Positions 1 through 5,418 of a stretch of DNA of 6,442 nt are shown one piece after another. The DNA comes from Halanaerobiales bacterium (GTDB lineage: Bacteria > Bacillota > Halanaerobiia > Halanaerobiales > JADQBU01). The DNA lies in contig JADQBU010000203.1 in the NCBI GenBank assembly GCA_016278435.1, positions 1 through 6,442 of the forward strand, read 5' to 3'. The notes beneath the pieces were generated by a model. It was not told the origin of the DNA, did not search any database, and worked only from the letters and a program-made list of their open reading frames with translations. Within the stretch, counting starts at the first letter, position 1. Every line of letters starts with the position of its first letter. The translations under genes and the position numbers were made by a program.

Positions 1-563
1 TCCAGTCCATGATTGTCAAGGATTTTAGGAATAAGATGCCTTTCTGCAATCTTTTCTTTCTCAAACTCTGTATATCCAGGAATCTCAATAACTTCCATTC
101 TATCAAGTAAGGGTGCAGGAATCGGCCCCGTAACATTGGCAGTTGTAACAAATAAAACCCGTGATAGATCAAAAGGCAGTTCCAGATAATGATCAGTAAA
201 CTCGGAATTCTGCTCCGGATCCAGAACCTCCAACAGGGCCGAAGCCGGATCTCCACGGAAATCTGCTGACATCTTGTCGACTTCATCCAGAAGAAAGACC
301 GGATTCATACTGCCTGCATCTTGCATTGAATTTATAATTCTACCCGGGCGGGAACCAATATAAGTACGCCTGTGGCCCCTTATCTCTGCTTCATCTCTAA
401 CTCCACCGAGAGAAAGACGGATAAAATCACGGTTCAAGGCTCTGGCAATAGAACGCCCCAGTGATGTTTTACCAACACCCGGTGCACCCACCAGGCATAA
501 AATGGGACTTTTCTTGGATGGAGCCAGTTTCCTGACAGCAATAAATTCCAGAATTCTCTTTTT
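1..563 (-). pseudogene. lon: Continuation of lon in the -1 frame: AAA+ ATPase domain, partial at window edge
   Basis: Read one base back from the frame of the upstream lon segment, this stretch is open for 185 codons to the window edge and is clearly Lon. It holds ILEFIAVRKLAPSKKSPI, a Walker A GAPGVGKT (465-488), the GGVRDEAEIRGHRRTY block, Walker B FLLDEVDK (273-296), EVLDPEQNSEFTDHY, sensor 1 VTTAN (about 136-150), and the arginine finger in LLDRME (Arg codon 99-101). The proteolytic domain lies beyond position 1. Nothing in this part is decayed: no stops and no missing key residues, apart from Ala where Pro is usual as the second Walker A residue. With no start of its own, it can be expressed only through a frame correction or slippage. 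I call it pseudogene because the frame is broken as given; an intact gene with a one-base sequencing error is at least as likely. Confidence 0.85.
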
Positions 564-1576
564 ACATCTTCCAGATCATAATGATCTTCATTGAGGATTT
601 TTTCAGCCCGGTTAATATCGATCTTCTCCTCTTTTTCCTTGTTCCAGGGAAGATCCAGCACACAATCAAGATAATTGCGAATCACAGTAGCTTCAGGTGA
701 TATTCCCGGTGTTTTTTTAAGTTTATCTATTTCCTGTTCAACTTTTTCTGTTGCTTTTTCCGGCAACTGAAACTGGTTTAACTTATTCCGATAGTATTTA
801 ATTTCATCATCTTCCCCATCTTCTTCCAGTTCTTCCCGAATAGCCTTGATTTTCTCTTTTAAATAATACTCTTTCTGGGTTTTTTCTACCTGTTTCCTTA
901 CTTTTTTATTTATATCCTGCTCGATTTTGAGAATCTCTATCTCCTTATTCAGTATTTCCAGTAGGGTATAAAGCCTCTCCTTCCAGGAGATAGCCTCAAG
1001 TAATTTCTGCTCTTTTTTATATTTAAGTTCCAGATGGGAAGCAATTACATCAGCCAGACGGCCGGGCTCCTCGATATTTACTACAGAAACAACGGTTTCT
1101 GCCGGTAAGTTTGGATTGAATTTAACATATTTCTGAAATTCATTGATAACAGACCTGAGCAGGGCCTGAACCTCATTGTCTGCTTCTATTCTGGTCAGTT
1201 CCTCCATCTCTTCATTTTTAAATGTCTCAATACTGACCGCAAAATACTGATCTATTTTTGTAAATTCCAGTATCCTGGCCCTTTCAATCCCCTCAACTAT
1301 TACCTTGATCATCCCATTCGGCAGTTTGACAAGCTGTTTTACTTCAGTAATAGTGCCAACCCGGTATAAGTCATCTTTTACCGGTTCTTCAACGGTTTCA
1401 TCTTTCTGGGCAGCTACAACAATCTTTTTATCTGCCAGCATTGCCTCCTCCAGGGCTTCAACTGATTTATCTCTTCCCACCAGCAGAGGCACAACCATAT
1501 AGGGAAAAACTACTACTCCCCTGGAAGCAAGTAGTGGATACATCTGTTCTCTATTATTATCATTTTTTTCAGCCAT
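434..1576 (-). CDS. lon: Lon (LonA) ATP-dependent protease, N-terminal part; reading frame breaks at 559-563
   Basis: This is the 5' part of lonA, the soluble cytosolic AAA+ serine protease that degrades misfolded and short-lived regulatory proteins. Residues 1-339 (from the ATG at 1576) read as normal Lon: the N-terminal substrate-binding domain with PLLASRGVVVFP near residue 14, EEPGRLADVIASHL near 169, the helical linker with KEYYLKEK near 235, and VIRNYLDCVLDLPW near 298, then HYDLEDVK. After that the frame is lost and about 41 unrelated residues, rich in Trp and His, run to a TGA at 434-436. Taken alone the product would be about 380 residues with no Walker A, no ATPase and no protease domain. 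The open frame could begin at a GTG ending at 1585, but that GTG lies inside the Shine-Dalgarno GAGGTG, so I place the start at the second of two ATGs. The true gene continues in another frame to the window edge. Confidence 0.9.
   Translation of the reverse strand: MAEKNDNNREQMYPLLASRGVVVFPYMVVPLLVGRDKSVEALEEAMLADKKIVVAAQKDETVEEPVKDDLYRVGTITEVKQLVKLPNGMIKVIVEGIERARILEFTKIDQYFAVSIETFKNEEMEELTRIEADNEVQALLRSVINEFQKYVKFNPNLPAETVVSVVNIEEPGRLADVIASHLELKYKKEQKLLEAISWKERLYTLLEILNKEIEILKIEQDINKKVRKQVEKTQKEYYLKEKIKAIREELEEDGEDDEIKYYRNKLNQFQLPEKATEKVEQEIDKLKKTPGISPEATVIRNYLDCVLDLPWNKEKEEKIDINRAEKILNEDHYDLEDVKREFWNLLLSGNWLHPRKVPFYAWWVHRVLVKHHWGVLLPEP
559..563 (-). other. Five-A run at the lon frame break (one A short)
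   Basis: The minus strand reads GTA AAA AGA GAA here, giving V-K-R-E. Restoring one A gives GTA AAA AAG AGA ATT CTG GAA, that is V-K-K-R-I-L-E, which matches the expected Lon sequence at this place and joins the two halves seamlessly. Homopolymer length is a common site for both sequencing error and polymerase slippage. An extra A a few bases downstream (GTA AAA AGA AGA ATT) would also fit, so the lesion is localised only to about 556-563. Confidence 0.85.
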
Positions 1577-1582
1577 CATCTT

Positions 1583-1588
1583 CACCTC
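1583..1588 (-). promoter_or_regulatory. Ribosome binding site of lon, decides the start
   Basis: GAGGTG on the minus strand lies 6 bases before the ATG at 1576-1574 and 3 bases before the ATG at 1579-1577. The GTG within this very motif opens the longest frame but cannot be the start, since it would be part of its own Shine-Dalgarno site. The ATG at 1576 has the best spacing. Confidence 0.75.
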
Positions 1589-1663
1589 AATACTATATTT
1601 CTAGTTAAAAATTGTATTTCCTTCTTCACGCTGACTAATATTATTTATCCCAAAAGGCAAAAG

Positions 1664-1691
1664 AAAGACAGCCATATAAAATGCTGCCTTT
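1664..1691 (-). terminator. Hairpin between lonB and lon, probable terminator
   Basis: On the minus strand AAAGGCAGC (1691-1683) pairs with GCTGTCTTT (1672-1664) over nine bases with one G-U, around a 10-base loop. The following tail is U-rich but interrupted (TTTCTTTTG). It starts 15 bases after the lonB stop. The plus-strand reading has an equally good stem with a tail TTTTATTTTG, so it may work in both directions. If it stops lonB transcripts, lon needs its own promoter in the remaining 90 or so bases, where I see no convincing -35/-10 pair. Confidence 0.5.
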
Positions 1692-1705
1692 TATTTTGTT
1701 TATAA

Positions 1706-3358
1706 TTATGAGATTGTCTTGAATTTTAATTTTTCCTCTTCCCCGGAATTTATGGCCTGCTCAACAGCTTCTTTCAGGGTCCGGATCGGAATAATCTCAA
1801 TATCAGAAAACTTATGGAACATATTCTGCCAGTTATCCTCGGGGATTAATACCCGTGTTACCCCGGCCTGCAGGGCAGCCTCAATCTTGGAGACCACACC
1901 TCCGATTGGTTTAATTAAACCCCTGATAGAGACTTCACCGGTCATTGCAATCTTATTGTCAACTGGTCTTTCTGCCAGGGCAGAGTATATGGCAACTGCC
2001 ATAGAAACCCCGGCTGAGGGACCATCTATCGGTATCCCACCCGGTAAATTAATATGTATATCATAATCCCGGGATTCAATCGTCATTATTCTTCGCAGAA
2101 CAGTCAGGGCATTTTCAGCTGATTCTTTAACCATACTTTTGCGCCTGAAAGTCCGTCCGCCTCCACCCATCTCTTCCTCATCAATAACCCCGGTTATTTT
2201 TATCTGTCCCTGGCCGGAACCAACCTTGATGGCAGCAACCTCAATTTCCAGCAAGATTCCAGAATTAGCACCCTTAACTGCCAGTCCGTTTACAACTCCA
2301 ATCTGAGGAAAACTATGTACTTTTTTATCCGGACGCGGGGAATAACGGCCGCTATTTATAACTCTTTCAATATCTTCAATTATAATTTCTTTGCGCTCAT
2401 TTCTAATAGCCATACCTCCGGCCAACTGTACCATATTTACTGCTTCCCGGCCATTCCCGGCATATTTTGCTATCAGGTCCAGCCCCTGCTCATCGATCCT
2501 GAAATTTATTTTATCGACTGCATTTTCAGCAATCATTCTGATTTCTTCCTGGGTTAGATCCCGAAAGAAAACCTCAAGACAGCGCGAGCGAATTGCCGGC
2601 GGAATCTGATGAGGCTGTTTGGTAGTTGCACCTACCAACCTGAAATCTGCTGGTAATCCATTTTGAAAAATATCATGAACATATTGTGGTATTTTATCAT
2701 TCTCTTCACTGTAATAGGCACTGTCCAGAAAAACCTTTCTATCCTCCAGTACCTTCAAAAGTTTATTAATCTGCAGGGGATGGAGTTCTCCGATTTCATC
2801 AATAAATAACAAACCTCCATGAGCTTTGGTAACCGCTCCCGGTTTAGGCTGGGGTATGCCGGCCATACCCATCGGTCCTGCCCCCTGGTAGATCGGATCA
2901 TGAACTGAACCAATTAAAGGGTCAGCAATACTTCTTTCATCAAATCTGGCAATAGTAGCATCCAGTTCAATAAATTTGGAATTATGATTAAATGGCGATT
3001 CAGAACTCTTTTTAGCCTCTTCCATCACCAGTCTGGCTGCAGCGGTTTTACCGACCCCAGGCTGACCATAGATAATAATATGCTGTGGATTTGCTCCACA
3101 CAGAGCAGCCTGCAGGGCCTCCAGGCCTTCTTTTTGACCAATTATATCATCGAAACTGGCCGGTCTTGTTTTCTCAGCCAGAGGTTCAGTCAAAGAAATT
3201 CTCCGCATTTCTCTTAACTTGTTCATCTCTTTCCTTGATTCCTTGATTACTGCTTTCTTATTTCCCTGTTGTTTGGTGAGCAAATTCCAGAAATAAAGTC
3301 CGACTACAACTGCAAAGAAAAACTGGACAAGTGTAAAAATGTTTAAAGCATACTCCAC
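1706..3358 (-). CDS. lonB: LonB, membrane-anchored ATP-dependent serine protease
   Basis: Complete 550-residue Lon family protease of the Bacillus LonB type (usual length about 550). Residues 6-27 form one hydrophobic membrane segment, followed by a basic charged stretch, so it is probably inner-membrane anchored with its catalytic parts in the cytoplasm. The AAA+ domain follows: Walker A GQPGVGKT (98-105), Walker B LLFIDEIGE (183-191), the LEDRKVFLDSAYYSEEN block typical of LonB, AIRSRC with the arginine finger near 258, and sensor 2 GNGREA near 302. The C-terminal S16 protease domain has DGPSAG with catalytic Ser448 and the partner Lys491 in PIGGVVSK. There is no long LonA-type N domain. 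The GTG start is preceded by AGGGGG at 8 bases. In Bacillus subtilis lonB is expressed in the forespore under sigma-F; a similar promoter-like element lies upstream here. The neighbouring lonA downstream is also the arrangement in Bacillus. The gene looks fully functional. Confidence 0.95.
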   Translation of the reverse strand: MEYALNIFTLVQFFFAVVVGLYFWNLLTKQQGNKKAVIKESRKEMNKLREMRRISLTEPLAEKTRPASFDDIIGQKEGLEALQAALCGANPQHIIIYGQPGVGKTAAARLVMEEAKKSSESPFNHNSKFIELDATIARFDERSIADPLIGSVHDPIYQGAGPMGMAGIPQPKPGAVTKAHGGLLFIDEIGELHPLQINKLLKVLEDRKVFLDSAYYSEENDKIPQYVHDIFQNGLPADFRLVGATTKQPHQIPPAIRSRCLEVFFRDLTQEEIRMIAENAVDKINFRIDEQGLDLIAKYAGNGREAVNMVQLAGGMAIRNERKEIIIEDIERVINSGRYSPRPDKKVHSFPQIGVVNGLAVKGANSGILLEIEVAAIKVGSGQGQIKITGVIDEEEMGGGGRTFRRKSMVKESAENALTVLRRIMTIESRDYDIHINLPGGIPIDGPSAGVSMAVAIYSALAERPVDNKIAMTGEVSIRGLIKPIGGVVSKIEAALQAGVTRVLIPEDNWQNMFHKFSDIEIIPIRTLKEAVEQAINSGEEEKLKFKTIS

Positions 3359-3366
3359 AAATCTAG

Positions 3367-3372
3367 CCCCCT
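3367..3372 (-). promoter_or_regulatory. Ribosome binding site of lonB (GTG start)
   Basis: AGGGGG on the minus strand lies 8 bases before the GTG at 3358-3356. It pairs with the anti-Shine-Dalgarno sequence with one central G-U. No in-frame ATG lies close by, and a start here keeps the membrane segment, so GTG is the chosen start. Confidence 0.7.
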
Positions 3373-3390
3373 AATTTTTTTCTCAAAATT

Positions 3391-3419
3391 TAGTATATCC
3401 TTCTTTAATTTTTTTATCC
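3391..3419 (-). promoter_or_regulatory. Candidate sigma-F-like promoter of lonB
   Basis: On the minus strand GGATATACTA (3400-3391) fits the Bacillus sigma-F -10 pattern as I remember it (GGNNANAHTR). Fourteen bases upstream is GGATA (3419-3415), one mismatch from the sigma-F -35 (GYWTA), with a spacer one base shorter than usual. TATACT inside the -10 would also suit the main sigma factor, but there is no TTGACA-like -35 at 17 bases. The predicted start of transcription, near 3384, leaves a leader of about 25 bases containing the ribosome binding site. The assignment rests on recalled consensus patterns. Confidence 0.4.
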
Positions 3420-3436
3420 CCGGGGGAAGGGATAAA
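3413..3436. repeat. Perfect 8-bp inverted repeat upstream of lonB
   Basis: TTTATCCC (3413-3420) and GGGATAAA (3429-3436) are exact reverse complements around the 8-base CGGGGGAA. On the transcribed minus strand the hairpin is followed by a run of A, not U, so it is not a second terminator. Its promoter-proximal arm overlaps the candidate -35 element of lonB, which would suit an operator. Confidence 0.6.
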
Positions 3437-3443
3437 TTTAAAT

Positions 3444-3483
3444 AAAAAAAAGGGCAGAAATATTTAATAATATTAATGCCCCT
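3444..3483 (-). terminator. Rho-independent terminator after clpX
   Basis: On the minus strand AGGGGCA (3483-3477) pairs with TGCCCTT (3456-3450), seven base pairs with one G-U, around an AT-only loop of about 20 bases. The last stem bases run into eight U (3451-3444) and then AUUU. It begins about 25 bases after the clpX stop and should end the clpX transcript. Confidence 0.85.
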
Positions 3484-3508
3484 GTTTATTATTTATTTTA
3501 TATGCAGA

Positions 3509-4762
3509 TTATGCAGACTCTTCTTTATCATCCACACTTATTAACTCGGGTTGTTCATTTTTATCAACAACCCCAGGTGTAATGATACACTTTTTTATCT
3601 CAGGATGAGAAGGAAGATCATACATGATCTCCAGAATAGCTTCTTCTACCACAGCCCTGAGCCCGCGGGCACCGGTATTTCTGGAAAGCGCTTTTTTTGA
3701 AATCGCTGTAAGTGCTTCCGATTTAAATTCCAGTTCTACATCATCCATAGCAAAGAACTTTTGATACTGTTTGACTATAGCATTTCTTGGTTCGGTTAAA
3801 ATCTTAACCAGATCTTCTTCAATCAGTTCATTCAGAGTAACAATTATCGGCATTCTACCTATAAACTCCGGTATCAAACCATAATGGAGCAGATCTTCCG
3901 GCAAAATATGCTTGAGGGTTTCACCGATATTTTTACTTTCTTTGCGCTTTTTAATATCTGCACCAAAACCCATCACTTTACTATCTACCCTTGACTTAAT
4001 TATCTTTTCCAGGCCGTCGAAAGCCCCGCCGGCTATAAAGAGAATATTCGTGGTATCAATCTGAATAAACTCCTGATGGGGGTGTTTCCTTCCTCCCTGA
4101 GGAGGAACACTGGCTACAGTTCCTTCCAGAATTTTCAACAGTGCCTGCTGTACACCTTCTCCTGATACATCCCTTGTTATCGAAGGATTCTCCGACTTGC
4201 GGGCAATTTTATCTATTTCATCAACGTAAATAATTCCACGTTCGGCTTTCTCAATATCATAATCGGCTGCCTGGATTAATTTCAGTAGTATATTTTCAAC
4301 ATCTTCTCCCACATAACCCGCTTCTGTCAACGAAGTTGCGTCGGTTATGGCAAAGGGTACATCCAGAATCCGGGCCAGGGTCTGGGCCAGTAATGTTTTC
4401 CCACAACCGGTCGGCCCTACCATTAAGATATTACTCTTCTGAAGTTCAACATCATCAATTTTCATATCAGAATTTACTCTTTTATAATGATTATAGACAG
4501 CGACCGAGAGGGACTTCTTGGCCCTTTCCTGTCCTATCACATATTGGTCAAGTATGTTTTTGATTTCACGGGGTTTTGGAATGCTCTGCAGATTGAATTC
4601 AATATCATCACTGAGCTCCTCTTCAATTATCTCATTACAGAGCTCAATACATTCATCACAGATATAGACTCCGGGACCGGCAACTAATTTACGTACCTGA
4701 TCCTGAGATTTACCGCAAAAGGAACACTTTAACTGTCCCTTTTCATCCCCAAATTTGAACAT
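3509..4762 (-). CDS. clpX: ClpX, ATP-dependent unfoldase of the ClpXP protease
   Basis: Complete 417-residue ClpX, close to the family norm of about 420. It forms a hexameric ring that recognises tagged or adaptor-delivered cytosolic proteins, unfolds them and threads them into ClpP. The N-terminal zinc-binding dimer domain has Cys13, Cys16, Cys35 and Cys38 in C-x2-C-x18-C-x2-C. The AAA+ core has Walker A GPTGCGKT (116-123), the pore-1 loop GYVGE with Tyr150, Walker B IIYVDEID (177-184), the RKH loop at 225-227, arginine finger Arg303 in EFIGRMP, and sensor 2 GARGLRA (364-370). The ClpP-docking tripeptide, usually IGF, reads MGF (264-266). The ATG lies immediately after the clpP stop codon, and its Shine-Dalgarno site is inside the end of clpP, so the two are probably translationally coupled. 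A strong terminator follows. Confidence 0.97.
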   Translation of the reverse strand: MFKFGDEKGQLKCSFCGKSQDQVRKLVAGPGVYICDECIELCNEIIEEELSDDIEFNLQSIPKPREIKNILDQYVIGQERAKKSLSVAVYNHYKRVNSDMKIDDVELQKSNILMVGPTGCGKTLLAQTLARILDVPFAITDATSLTEAGYVGEDVENILLKLIQAADYDIEKAERGIIYVDEIDKIARKSENPSITRDVSGEGVQQALLKILEGTVASVPPQGGRKHPHQEFIQIDTTNILFIAGGAFDGLEKIIKSRVDSKVMGFGADIKKRKESKNIGETLKHILPEDLLHYGLIPEFIGRMPIIVTLNELIEEDLVKILTEPRNAIVKQYQKFFAMDDVELEFKSEALTAISKKALSRNTGARGLRAVVEEAILEIMYDLPSHPEIKKCIITPGVVDKNEQPELISVDDKEESA

Positions 4763-5365
4763 TTAATCACCTCTCTTTTTCAACTCATTTCTGGTAATGA
4801 CTTCATCTATTATACCATATTCCATGGCTTCTTTTGCAGTCATAAAATAGTCCTGTTCAATATCTTTCTGAATTTTTTCTATAGACTGCCCTGTATGTTT
4901 GCTTAAAATTTCATTCAGGGTCTCCCTGATTCTCATCAACTCTTTGATGTGGACTTCTGCTTCAGAGGCTTTGCCCTGAATACCGCCGGCAGGTTGATGA
5001 ATCATTACTCTGGAATAGGGTAGGGCATAACGTTTCTTTGCTGCTCCGGCTGCCAGTAAAAGTGCCCCAGCACTGGCTGCCTGCCCCATACAGATAGTTA
5101 CAACATCTGGTTTAATATACTGCATGGTATCATACATAGCCAGGGCTGCTGTTACTGAACCTCCCGGACTATTTATATAAAGGAATATATCTTTATCTGG
5201 ATCTTCTGCTTCAAGAAACAATAACTGAGCGATAACCACATTCGCTAAATCATCAGTAACAGGATTACCCAGAAAAACAATCCTATCTTTAAGAAGTCTG
5301 GAATAAATATCGTATGAGCGTTCCCCACGATTTGTCTGCTCTACTACCATTGGAATCAGATTCAT
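4763..5365 (-). CDS. clpP: ClpP, ATP-dependent Clp protease proteolytic subunit
   Basis: Complete 200-residue ClpP, the usual length. Two stacked heptamers form the closed degradation chamber served by ClpX (and by ClpA or ClpC where present). The catalytic triad is complete: Ser98 in MGQAASAG, His123 in MIHQP and Asp172 in EQDYF. NSPGGS at 65-70 is the conserved oxyanion-region loop. The N-terminus MNLIPMVVEQTNRGERSYD matches the family start exactly, with at most a very short propeptide. A perfect Shine-Dalgarno AAAGGAGGT (5383-5375) precedes the ATG; GGAGG is 10 bases upstream of it. The gene lies 53 bases after tig and abuts clpX. I see no terminator between tig and clpP, and no CtsR-type operator or CIRCE element, so read-through from tig is likely. 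Confidence 0.97.
   Translation of the reverse strand: MNLIPMVVEQTNRGERSYDIYSRLLKDRIVFLGNPVTDDLANVVIAQLLFLEAEDPDKDIFLYINSPGGSVTAALAMYDTMQYIKPDVVTICMGQAASAGALLLAAGAAKKRYALPYSRVMIHQPAGGIQGKASEAEVHIKELMRIRETLNEILSKHTGQSIEKIQKDIEQDYFMTAKEAMEYGIIDEVITRNELKKRGD
4767..4774 (-). promoter_or_regulatory. Ribosome binding site of clpX within clpP
   Basis: AGAGGTGA on the minus strand, coding for the last residues of ClpP (R-G-D), lies just before TAAATG, where the TAA ends clpP and the ATG starts clpX with no base between. This arrangement favours re-initiation by ribosomes finishing clpP. Confidence 0.75.
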
Positions 5366-5374
5366 TGTAAATTT

Positions 5375-5383
5375 ACCTCCTTT
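5375..5383 (-). promoter_or_regulatory. Strong ribosome binding site of clpP
   Basis: AAAGGAGGT on the minus strand is a full complement to the 16S rRNA tail and fixes the ATG at 5365-5363 as the clpP start. It is the strongest such site in the window, fitting a subunit needed in 14 copies per complex. Confidence 0.85.
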
Positions 5384-5418
5384 AATTAATTATTCCCGAA
5401 TCTCTTCGTTTTAAACAC

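Noticed and set aside
1590..1600. TATAGT just upstream of lon as a -10 element
   Set aside because: Transcription would begin inside or past the ribosome binding site, and no -35 lies at 16-18 bases.
1719..2066. Plus-strand open frame of 115 codons opposite lonB, and the other plus-strand open frames across the window
   Set aside because: All lie antisense to well-conserved genes, lack recognisable domains and reflect the codon structure of the true genes.
3413..3436. Second terminator after clpX
   Set aside because: The hairpin is followed by A-rich, not U-rich, sequence on the transcribed strand.
5385..5418. Possible promoter between tig and clpP (TTTAAA, 15 bases, AATAAT on the minus strand)
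   Set aside because: The boxes are poor and the spacing is short; AT-rich sequence gives such pairs by chance. No CtsR heptamer repeat or CIRCE was seen either.
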